Below the pieces are notes generated by a model, which did not search any database, was not told the DNA's origin, and saw only the letters and a list, made by a program, of their open reading frames with translations. From positions 1 through 15,097 of the forward strand of contig MQVO02000197.1 in NCBI GenBank assembly GCA_001986395.2: a DNA stretch of 15,097 bases, given 5' to 3'. Shown here piece by piece: positions 7,974 through 15,097 of the stretch. The position numbers and the translations under genes were made by a program. Each line of letters begins with the position of its first letter. The stretch's first letter is position 1. This DNA is from Irpex lacteus (taxonomy: Eukaryota > Basidiomycota > Agaricomycetes > Polyporales > Irpicaceae).

Positions 7974-8379
7974 TGAGCACTCGTCGCTGCAATCCCGTCA
8001 CTGGCACAGCGCTTTCAGCAACCCGCATCTGCTCACCCGAGGCGCAGAGCCTGCTTGCGCGCCTAGCCCAGGCTCGGCGGCTTTCTAGGGCCTGGCAAGG
8101 CCTAGCGTACCTCATAGTCAATACATGTGTTTGAGCACTAATTGCCAACTTGAATCATATATACTCTTTTCTATAGCATGCAATCTTATCTATATTGCTT
8201 ATCTTATCTGTCCTACAGTTCAGATAAGAAATCTGATTGAATAACATCTCAACATTTGAAGTATTACATAATCATTTTGTGGGAATAATGCCAGCTCACA
8301 GATAATAAGCAAAATGTGGCACCATTATTTTAGCCTTACCTGCTCTAAACTATGTGGTCTGTGCACATTTCTGAAACTC

Positions 8380-8387
8380 TATATAAG
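8380..8387 (+). promoter_or_regulatory. TATA box in the AT-rich island
   Basis: TATATAAG is followed by T/C-rich leader sequence (TCTCATCTCTCATCTGC). The ATG at 8630 is about 240 bp downstream, so a long or spliced leader is likely. A GTTAGT donor-like site lies near 8543. Confidence 0.55.
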
Positions 8388-8629
8388 CTCTTATTGGACA
8401 TGGTCTCATCTCTCATCTGCATCCCTCAGTGGTGATTAAGCTGGTACATCACATAAGTCTCCTTGATCATTCACAGCCTTTCTCTATCCTTCATCTATCA
8501 TTTGCTCTGAAGTTCTTATTTCCACATCATTCACTAACCAAGGTTAGTTGCTATCAGTTTTGAAGTTTTTCTGCTCATATTTCTCTGTGTAAAGTTCCTA
8601 TCTCTGTGACCATCTTTGACCAAGTGAAT

Positions 8630-8896
8630 ATGGCAGAAGTCAATGTCAATGTACCAGTGAGTTTTTGACATACCAACAAAAACACACTACTGACATCATT
8701 TTATTTGAAGCTTGACAAACCTGCTCCAGTTTGTCTTAATATCACCCACAGAGACATCAATGTTGCAGTGAACGTTAAGATCTCAGGTGGCCAGACTGAG
8801 TTGCAATTCCATGTGGACAACTCAGTCAAAGATGTCGTTATGGCCGAGCCAGAGCCTGAAGACGTAGAGATGACAGACAGCACAGCCAATAATTAG
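8630..8896 (+). CDS. Small acidic-tailed protein, 70 residues, two exons
   Basis: Exon 1 (8630-8656) encodes MAEVNVNVP. The intron is 8657-8710 (54 bp, GTGAGT donor, CTGAC branch point, TTGAAG acceptor), and exon 2 (8711-8896) continues in phase to TAG. The middle part alternates hydrophobic and polar residues (VCLNITHRDINVAVNVKISG, then TELQFHV), which suggests beta strands. The C-terminus is acidic and disordered (AEPEPEDVEMTDSTANN). There is no signal peptide or membrane segment. Codons favour A/T in the third position, unlike genes to the left, in line with the island's composition. I know no family. A clean intron, start and stop support a real gene. Confidence 0.65.
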
Positions 8897-9146
8897 AATG
8901 AGGTAAATCCTTCAGCTACTGTCCTACACAATGTTCAATAACTGAGGCTTATAGTAGATCTAGGTTCATGCACTAGGTAGAATGATTTTGGTTAACAACA
9001 GTAGACAATGATCTTAGCTTGCAATAACTTACATTTTCGTCAATACACTTTAATATCTTTACCACAAACTGTCAGAGTTTCCATCCACTTATTGTCATGC
9101 ACCAGAGTCTCAACACTAAAGAAATCACTGCACAAATACACCATGA

Positions 9147-9407
9147 CCGGCTAAGCCGGCCATCTTGAGCAGCTGCACTTGAGCAGACAGGAATTCCGAC
9201 TCGGCTCTGTTCGAGACCTCTAAGGAAAACCGAGCGCCCGGTGCACTCGAGAGATTGACACCCAGGTACAGTATGGCCGGCTAAGCCGGCCATCTTGCAA
9301 CTGGAGCAGTTGCGCACGAGATTGGCGGAATTTCCGGCAGCGCGACCACTGGGCAAGCGAGCGAGCCTGAACGTCCATGCCAACTTGCACTTCACCGGCT
9401 AAGCCGG
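9147..9407. repeat. Three palindromes spaced 118-130 bp, partly repeated units
   Basis: Cores CCGGCTAAGCCGG start at 9147, 9277 and 9395. The middle copy extends to a 21-bp perfect palindrome about one central base (9273-9293). The first two share the right flank CCATCTTG, and the intervening sequences share short words such as GAGCAG and TTGCAC-like runs, so this is a weak tandem array. These are the rightmost copies of the family in the window. Confidence 0.8.
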
Positions 9408-9448
9408 CCACCTCTGTCTCTCGTCTCGTCTAGCGCCGAGAGACAATT

Positions 9449-9492
9449 GTGGTCTGCGCGAGCTAGTAGTGTGGTCTGCGCGAGCTAGTAGT
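9449..9492. repeat. Exact 22-bp tandem duplication
   Basis: GTGGTCTGCGCGAGCTAGTAGT is present twice in direct succession (9449-9470 and 9471-9492), with a partial third start GTGGTT. It marks the point where the palindrome-rich left part ends. Bases 9493-9739 hold open frames on both strands but no gene I can support. Confidence 0.9.
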
Positions 9493-9739
9493 GTGGTTTC
9501 AGATATAGCGAGTATATACAACATTATTAATGCAGCGACGTACCATTACGACTACACCGTACAAACCGAGCGTATGCCTCGTCAGACGGCTACGCTCCGT
9601 CATCTCATCACGCGTCGCGCCTCCAGCGTAGATGGTACGCGTCCGCCGTATCCGCGCTTGCTCAGACTCGCCCACAATCGTGCGACAACGCACGGAGTCC
9701 CGCGCACTGGACTTTGGATGGAGAACGCGCCAGTGCAGG

Positions 9740-10713
9740 TCACGGCGCGAACGACCTCTCAACAGCTAGTCCACTAGAGTCAGGGTCTGAGGCGGATACG
9801 GGGACGCCATGCGTTTCGTATGTTGGCGTAACGAGGGTGAAGGAAGGAAGCTCTGTCGGCCCTAAGTGAGGAGATCGTGTCAGCTTGGTTGCTGTGTAGG
9901 AGAGCGCGGGGAGAGAAGGGAGGAAACGAGAAAAGAGACGGACGAGAGGATGTATAAGACGGCGTGCGAGAGGCGACGAGGGCGAGACGAATGCATGGAA
10001 CGGAACGTCAGAGGATCGCGCCACGGTGCCCGTGAATGCGGCCGTGACAGGGTGCGACGACGCGAGGGTGGACGAGGAAACGGGCGACGTATGTGACGGA
10101 ATAGGAGAATAAAGGAGCGCGAAGGGGGGACAGAGACATTGGAAATGGGAGTGAATAGCGGAGTGTGAGGGGCAACGGCGAGAGCGGAAGAGTGGCACGG
10201 TTGGGAGAAGAGTGAACGAAAAGGACATACTTACCTGGCTTCGACGAGGACCTCTCCTCCATACGACCCGATACCTGTATCTTCCTCTTCCTGCCTGCTT
10301 GCTCATCGACGAACGTTTGAGAATAACAAACTGAGACCAGTTGGGTGACTTTGTGAGACGACGGAGAAAAGGTGGGTTGAGAAGTCCCGAGGTTGTGGAG
10401 GCAAGACAACGTCGAGCGAGAGTGTGAGACGTCGATGTGAATGTGAATGAGCGATGGCTGTCGCTTTTCTTCGGATAAACGAGGAGATCTTCGTATGGAA
10501 GGAAAAGTCACAGTCGGTGAGGAGCGTCGTCGTTGTGAATGAAACAGTCCGCGGCTAGAAGAAGATGACAGTGAGCGAGATCGATTTCTTCGTCGTGGTG
10601 GGTGGTGAGGATGCTCGTTCGTTCGTGCTAAACATGCACAGGGAAAGTAGTCGCGTTAACAAACAAACGTATGACGCGCTGAGAGCGTACGTACCTTCGG
10701 TTTTCGACTTCAT
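9740..10713 (-). CDS. Candidate three-exon gene, Arg/Ser-rich unknown protein, 177 residues
   Basis: Exon 1 is 10713-10695 (MKSKTE plus one base), intron 10628-10694 (67 bp, GTACGT donor, TTTAG acceptor), exon 2 is 10627-10235, intron 9862-10234 (373 bp, AG/GTAAGT donor, CTGAC branch, CACTTAG acceptor) and exon 3 is 9861-9740. All three phases agree and an in-frame stop precedes the ATG. The product is basic, rich in Arg, Ser, Pro and His (for example RRRNRSRSLSSSSSRG), then FVDEQAGRKRKIQVSGRMEE, and has a hydrophilic C-terminal tail with THGVPVSASDPDSSG. No domain is recognisable. The second intron is long and pyrimidine-rich, and another frame stays open across it, so the model may be partly wrong. 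It could equally be an untranslated leader of a larger minus-strand transcript. Confidence 0.35.
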
Positions 10714-10765
10714 ACCACACTATCGTTCGCCTCCTCCATCGCATTCAAGCCCACTGAGGTTTGAG

Positions 10766-11247
10766 TCACATCGAGGGATCGGCCAGGTCGTCAGGTGTTG
10801 ATGGCACGGCGTCGAACGAGGAGGTGGCTGCCGTCAAGATGAGGTGAGGTGAGGAGGCTGCGGTTCTCGTTGTTGCGAGCATAGTCGTCGTCGTCGTCGA
10901 AGTTGTGTTCAGGTGGACTCACATTCGAGATGGGCCATCGTGCCGATGGTCGTTGTGCAATTAACGAGAGAACCCAAGCGAAGATGTCGTGGCCAAGAAC
11001 GATGAGATGCGTAGGGCGCGACAGGTGAGTCTAGTTGAGGGCACAGACGACCGAATCTCGGGATAGTGGATGGTTGACGGCGGACGGATGGGAGAAGAGT
11101 GAAGACGATGCGAACGGCGAGGGCGACGAGACACAGACAAATGTTGTCGAAGCGTTTGTGGACGCCGCCGTCGTTGTTCGTCTCGCTGCTGCTGCTGCTG
11201 CTATGTCGGATGTTGTCGACGAGATACAGACACTGACTGGGTTGCAT
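10766..11247 (-). CDS. Candidate two-exon low-complexity protein, 138 residues
   Basis: Exon 1 (11247-10923) is an open frame starting MQPSQCLYLVDNIRHSSSSS and ending MAHLE plus one base before a GTGAGT donor. Intron 10858-10922 is 65 bp. Exon 2 (10857-10766) continues in phase and ends at TGA. The Ser run is coded by a (CTG/CAG)n repeat at 11185-11202, and a (GTC)n run at 10884-10899 lies in the intron. There is a hydrophobic stretch (CLCLVALAVRIVFTLL) at about residues 36-51. With only about 50 bp to the next candidate start at 10713, the two models may be parts of one transcript. I do not recognise the product; this is weak evidence. Confidence 0.25.
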
Positions 11248-11300
11248 GACGCCAGGTACTTGCGATACGGCGTGTGATCAGTAGGGATGTATGTTGTGTA

Positions 11301-11739
11301 GGCCTGGAGTTCGGATTCGAGTGATGAGAGGTAGGCGAGAGCGGATGGGTGGGTGGGGTCTGGTGGGGTGGTGTGATGCGGGGGGAGACGTAGGTGGCGG
11401 TGGGAGGAAGAAGGAGCCGAGGGCGTAGGATGCCAGGCCGATGGAGCCTACGAGGGCGAGCTGGCGGATGGTTTTGATTAAGGAGGACGACTAGGGCTGA
11501 GGTGGTTCTAGAGCTGTTGAGGCGAAACGACGTCGAGGGAGTGTGTGGGTATGGGTAGAGGTCGATCTGGGTGCGATGTTGCGAGTGCTTGCGATGGCGC
11601 GTCGTGTTTGCGTGGGGAGGGATGAAGTGTTGGATGCCAGAAGTTGGGAGATGGGAGCGGGAGCGCAAGGAGCAAGGTGGTAGCTCCGGACAGTCCGGTT
11701 CTGGGACAATATAGCTGGTCGACGAGTTGTCCTGACCAT
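11301..11739 (-). pseudogene. Broken N-terminus of a mitochondrial-targeted, membrane-anchored protein (possibly hotdog thioesterase type)
   Basis: From the ATG at 11739 (MVRTTRRPAILSQ) the frame is rich in Arg, Ser and Thr and poor in acidic residues, like a mitochondrial presequence ending RRRFASTALEPPQP. A TAG at about 11493 follows, but the same frame continues with SSSLIKTIRQ and a membrane helix, LALVGSIGLASYALGSFFL (11404-11460). After a C-rich run near 11375 the coherent frame shifts to PPDPTHPSALAYLSSLESEL (ending near 11301). The order of presequence, helix, Pro-rich linker and LxSLExELQ recalls the start of fungal membrane-anchored thioesterases of the hotdog fold; that is from memory and weak. 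No hotdog motif follows in the window. It has one stop and one frame break, so it is either a relic or an error-bearing stretch. Confidence 0.3.
11347..11368 (+). other. G-quadruplex-forming run
   Basis: Four G-tracts, GGG, GGG, GGGG and GGGG, with loops of 1, 1 and 6 bases satisfy the standard G3+N1-7 pattern on the plus strand. The complementary C-rich strand is the one carrying the broken mitochondrial-type frame. Confidence 0.6.
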
Positions 11740-11914
11740 AGGGACAACGAGCACTTTGCGACACCCTCAGTTGACGTGTTCGCACGAGGCCCGAGGATGC
11801 ACTGGCTCGAGAGAGTGTTTGTAGTGGACGGACGTCAAACGACGGCGAAGAAAATGGATGGTACAGCGGCCACAGGACTTCACCGATATCCTATAAACAG
11901 AAAGAGTAGTCGCA

Positions 11915-12411
11915 TTAGCGATACCATCTACGGAATGTTAAGAAGCATAGCTGGATCAGTACGCACCTTTGTTGCCGTGAACCGTAATCCAATCGCCTCA
12001 TCGGCCACATCTCAAGTACAACATTCAAGTTACTCCACCGTTTGAATGGGGAAAACAAGTGCCAAGGTGTGGGACATGAAGGATGTCGAGCAAGGAACAA
12101 ACCGGTGGTCGTACTGAGCAGCAACCGAGGCGAGGGGAGGTGAAGGGAGAGGAGGTTGTCACCGTCGCGAACGTAGCCGTAATTCCGTTGCAGTAGTTTC
12201 CAATCAAGGACGAGCCATCGTGTTAGCAGCGGCACCCGGTCTCATTGTTGCAGTAAGTAGATGAGAAGAGAATAAAGTGGTGCGGCATGGTCGTGGTAGG
12301 AGGATGAGATGCGTGGCGCCCATTAGCTCGATGAGTACCTTCAAGCGTATTTATAGTCAGCTACTTACCAGCAGCCACTTTGCAAGGGTACATCACAACG
12401 GCACTCAGCAT
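11915..12411 (-). CDS. Candidate small protein gene, about 109 residues
   Basis: Exon 1 (12411-12369) encodes MLSAVVMYPCKVAA plus one base before a GTAAGT donor. The acceptor at 12241-12242 opens exon 2 (12240-11967), which reads RVPLLTRWLVLDWKLLQRNY, then GYVRDGDNLL. A GTGCGT donor and CCGTAG acceptor bound a 39-bp intron (11928-11966) whose length is a multiple of three and which is open, so reading through or splicing it gives the same stop at 11915. A TATA-like GTATAATAC lies at 12438-12446 on this strand. A second TATA-like box (TATAAATA) lies inside the first intron near 12350 and could start an alternative transcript. No family is recognised. Splice signals are decent; coding character is modest. 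Confidence 0.3.
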
Positions 12412-12504
12412 CGAGGACGAGGTCGGTGATAGTCACAGTATTATACTAGCTACGTCCAGCTCACAGGCGTAATCCTAATATTTTGTGTCTGTACTTTTAT
12501 GTGG

Positions 12505-13876
12505 CTACTCTATGCGAACATGGATAGGGCGTGAAAGCAATGATTTATAGCGGGACACTAGTAGAACATGATGACGACGAATTTTTTTATATACCATCTG
12601 CCGTGAAACCCTTCGACTCGCGTCCGCTACCAAGCCCGACCCAGTTGACAATCGCGCAGAAGAATTCGCCGATACGCAAGTAGACTTCACCAAGTTGACG
12701 TACAGCTTGAGTTCTTCGATACCATGATAGGTAGTAGCAGCCGCATGTCAAACGAGACCGTGTCGACGATATCGAAAGCACAGGTGAAGCAACTCGGGGT
12801 GGCGTCGGGGCCTTAGCGGGTGCTGGTGCTGCTCCTGTCGCATTCTTCAGGGCTCCCGAGGCAAGGGACGAGCTCAGCGAGGGCTTGATCTCCGGCAGGG
12901 GTGGTGTTGGGGATCCGTTTATACCAACGAGGCTTTCGACTAAGCGGCTGGTGGTTGCGGTGAGGTATCGACGGTGCTGAGAGGCCTTGGGCTTGCGTCA
13001 GACTTTGGGATGCACCAGTGGACAATTACCCGTGCGAGCTGCATTCTGAGTTCGGCGAACTGTTCGCCCGTTGCATCCAATGGCCACACACATCTTCGAC
13101 AGCTTTGATGAAATTCGTCGAGCCCGAGTTTGACGTTCGCTGGATGGCGTCTCGTACGGGTCCAGTTCAAGTGGTTGATCGAGTTTGTGGTCATTGATAC
13201 CTTCCGCGAAGCGTATGTCTACAATGCATACAATGTATTAGAATACCGCACATGCACAGTAATTGAATACGCTTACCGTGGCTTGACGATATCGAACAAC
13301 AGCGGATGCGTGAATCGGACGCGATCCCAACCTTCGTATACCTTCGTCCTCTTGAACTTCGAGATCCAGTACTAGTGCATGTTGAATCATGCATCGCGTT
13401 CGAGTGTCCTGGACAATGATCTTGAGCTGAACACCACCACGTAATGAGGCGCGAACGTACCTGCTATGACAATGCCATTGTTCTTCCCCATTGACAAACA
13501 ATTCTTCGACCCTGTTGACTTGCTGTGAGTACCGGAAGGTGGTGACACCGGCGGAAGGTCGGTCTTCACGTCCAAGGTTTACGGCTGAAAATGCAGCCCT
13601 GAGCCGACGACGGCGCGGGCTCGAAAGATGACAAGAGCGACGGATGCGGCGGATAAGGTTTTCACGATGCTCCCGCCAAGCTGGGCCAAGCCGCGCGCCG
13701 ATGGCGAAGAGAGGTCGAGGTGTGGTGAATGTCCATCTCGGTGAGGAATGAAAGCAATCGAATGTGGGAGGCGGGATGCGTGACGTAGCGTCAGGGATTG
13801 CAGGATCTTGAGATGTACCGTCCATCACCGTCGTTGGATAAGCTTGACCATCTAAGCAGCGGTCGCACATTATCAA
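12505..13876 (-). other. Unresolved spliced coding traces on the minus strand
   Basis: Two good introns are visible: 13372-13460 (GTACGT donor, CACTAG acceptor) and 13219-13276 (GTAAGC donor, TTCTAAT branch, TTGTAG acceptor). Upstream, one frame reads VTTFRYSQQVNRVEELFVNG before the first donor. The middle exon is open in all frames, one reading FKRTKVYEGWDRVRF and ending LLFDIVKP. Downstream, a frame with GINGSPTPPLPEIKPS and a Pro/Ala/Ser linker looks like protein. These pieces cannot be joined in one frame without at least one base change. The plus strand also has an open 81-codon frame (13130-13375). A gene or a recent relic is likely here, but I cannot give its product. Confidence 0.35.
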
Positions 13877-14105
13877 TTATCAAGTTGGGAGAAGGAGGAG
13901 ATCAGATGAACGAGTTGGCCACGCCAGAGAGAGCGACGAGTGGGAAGGGAAGTGACGTCGAGGGAAGTAGTGGAGACTTTAGGCGGATGGGATGAACGGA
14001 AGGTACGATCCAGGGTTGAACGTTGAGAATAGTTGCGGACGAAGATGGATGTACGGCGCATACCAAGGATGTCCTCGTACGCGGAGAGCGAACGATTCTA
14101 CGGGG

Positions 14106-14155
14106 ACGCGATCAATTGAGATCAGCGAAGACACGATCAATTGAGATCAGCGAAG
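14106..14155. repeat. 25-bp tandem duplication
   Basis: ACGCGATCAATTGAGATCAG plus CGAAG at 14106-14130 is repeated at 14131-14155 with one substitution (ACAC for ACGC). The unit contains the inner palindrome ATCAATTGAGAT. Confidence 0.9.
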
Positions 14156-14280
14156 AAAACGCAAGACGCGTACGTACATACATATCCAGTGCCAGTGGAC
14201 GCCAAGCTCGAGGAAGAGGAAGTGCGGCTTCTGGAGTGAGGGGGGAGAGGAGAGCTGGTACTGGTGTGCGAGGAGTCGTT

Positions 14281-14368
14281 TGGTTCGTTCGTTCGTTCGT
14301 CGGTTCGTTCACTTCTTCCTTGTTCACTTGTTTGTTTGTTTGTTCGTTCGTTCGTTCACTTGTTCGTT
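14281..14368. repeat. Tetranucleotide microsatellite (GTTC)n/(GTTT)n
   Basis: Runs of GTTC and GTTT units, broken by CACTTCTTCCTT and CACTT. They generate an artificial FVRSFVRS-like translation on the plus strand and a T/N/E-rich one on the minus strand, neither of which should be taken as a gene. Confidence 0.95.
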
Positions 14369-14769
14369 ATGAGACGTGGGTGTGGGAGACGTCGACGTGG
14401 GAGGTACACACGCGCATACACTCGCCCACCCATGTTTCGACTGTCCTTCCGAGCTTGCCATCCACTCCCCAATCCCGTCAAAGGAGATTTACGAAGGGAT
14501 CAATTGGCTTGGAGATAGGCAGCACTAGCACTAGCACTGAGAACTAATCGGAAGTAGATTAGAGGCTAGACGAAGTTCGAAGTTCGGAGGCAAATGGTGA
14601 AATGGTGAGATTGACGTTGACATCTTATGCTAGCAACGTCAAGCCAGCGAAAGGACACCGCTCAGAAGTCAAGTCATCGATCAAGAACACGAGACTTTGC
14701 GACGCACCGGGCTACACAGGCTCTCGAGGTGAGCGTAAGTGTGTGAAAGGAGCAGGAGAAGGAGCACGA

Positions 14770-14788
14770 GGGGTGGGTGGGTGGTGGG
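14770..14788 (+). other. G-quadruplex-forming run
   Basis: GGGGTGGGTGGGTGGTGGG contains four G-tracts of three or more with loops of 1, 1 and 4 bases. It is followed by further GGTGG sequence. Confidence 0.65.
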
Positions 14789-14794
14789 TGGTGG

Positions 14795-14905
14795 TGTACT
14801 TACACTCTAGTGAGACGAAGACGGAGAGGTACAACTCTCGACTCGAGTGAGAGGTACACTTACACTTCCGAGTGAGACGGAGAGGTACACCTCTCCTCTC
14901 GAGAA
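14795..14905. repeat. About 60-bp imperfect tandem duplication with small palindromes
   Basis: CTTACAC starting near 14799 recurs near 14859, each followed by GTGAGACG, GGAGAGGTACA and a CTCTC...CTCGAG segment. Each copy holds a short inverted repeat around the TAC (GAGAGGTACACCTCTC in the second). Confidence 0.75.
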
Positions 14906-15097
14906 ACTCACTGGCAGGGGTCGGAGAAGAAGAAAGTCTTTCCGCTTTCCGTTTTCCCTGGTGACTTACCAAGCTTGGGATACGTATATATTGTAGTTTG
15001 TAGGGTGGTGCGCCGACGTACCAGTGCGAGTCGGTCTTCTTGGAGGGACACGTACAATGGGAAGGGATAGCGGGGGAGGGACAGTGGGGAAGGGGAA

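Larger units (their letters stand above)
8117..9048. other. AT-rich island with one gene, flanked by GTCAATACA
   Basis: From about 8115 to 9050 the sequence is visibly richer in A and T than either side and contains no CCGGCTTAGCCGG copy. The 9-mer GTCAATACA occurs in direct orientation at 8117-8125 and 9039-9047, near both edges. A short hairpin, CTTATCTG...CAGATAAG, lies at 8203-8228. The island contains a complete promoter and a two-exon gene. Confidence 0.5.
13880..15097. other. Right-end region without a resolved gene
   Basis: Apart from the microsatellite, duplications and G-runs listed separately, a minus-strand AG-less donor, TTG/GTAAGTCACC, lies at about 14970. Upstream of it, C/T-rich DNA with TATATA near 14985 suggests the promoter or leader of a minus-strand gene whose body I cannot trace. 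The last 40 bases are G-tract-rich on the plus strand (15059-15097). Confidence 0.4.

Noticed and set aside
9469..9777. 102-codon plus-strand frame after the 22-bp duplication
   Set aside because: It begins at a non-ATG codon, the opposite strand is also open, and no promoter or intron signal supports it.
11035..11277. 80-codon plus-strand frame with an Ala run
   Set aside because: The Ala run comes from a GCT/CTG triplet repeat, the frame begins at a non-ATG codon, and the minus strand carries better splice signals.
14023..14547. 174-codon plus-strand frame
   Set aside because: A large part is the translated GTTC/GTTT microsatellite and the rest is basic low-complexity sequence; no splice or promoter evidence.

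Overview
The window looks like nuclear DNA of a filamentous basidiomycete, probably an Agaricomycete. Introns are mostly 46-58 bp with GTRNGT donors, CTRAC/CTAAY-like branch points and YAG acceptors. Promoters have TATA boxes followed by pyrimidine-rich leaders, genes are small and spaced on both strands, and the first gene is of the SNF2-type ATPase kind common in these fungi. Nothing bacterial or viral is visible. Gene structures were read by eye from splice signals and reading-frame continuity.

Left part (1-9.4 kb). A minus-strand SNF2/DEAH-type helicase-like gene starts near 2781 and runs off the left edge. Its splice sites and TATA box look intact, but at least seven frame breaks interrupt it. 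One of its introns is swollen to 765 bp by a ten-unit palindromic repeat array. Then follow an acidic minus-strand gene (3898-4610, one frame break), an intact two-exon gene for a small membrane-anchored protein (5543-5980, plus) converging with an acidic unknown protein gene (6091-6901, minus), and an AT-rich island with a 70-residue protein gene (8630-8896, plus). All but the last of these is flanked by, or contains, tandem arrays built on one 13-bp palindrome, CCGGCTWAGCCGG and variants. The arrays have very different periods (about 69, 237, 49, 105 and 120-130 bp) and otherwise unrelated sequence. About 25 to 30 copies lie between 589 and 9407, none in an inferred exon and none to the right of 9407.

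Right part (9.4-15.1 kb). The palindrome disappears and the composition changes: the minus strand is pyrimidine-rich with many open frames of low complexity. Several minus-strand splice donors can be joined to acceptors in phase, giving candidate genes at 9740-10713, 10766-11247 and 11915-12411. There is also a broken mitochondrial-targeted, membrane-anchored fragment at 11301-11739 and unresolved spliced coding traces at 12505-13876. All of these are low confidence. The last kilobase holds microsatellites, short tandem duplications and G-quadruplex-forming runs.

The main observation is the palindrome family. The 13-bp core is preserved while surrounding units differ from array to array, and arrays sit in upstream regions (one ends 22 bp before a TATA box) and in one intron. 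This suggests a protein-binding or structural element that is amplified locally, rather than a conventional transposon.
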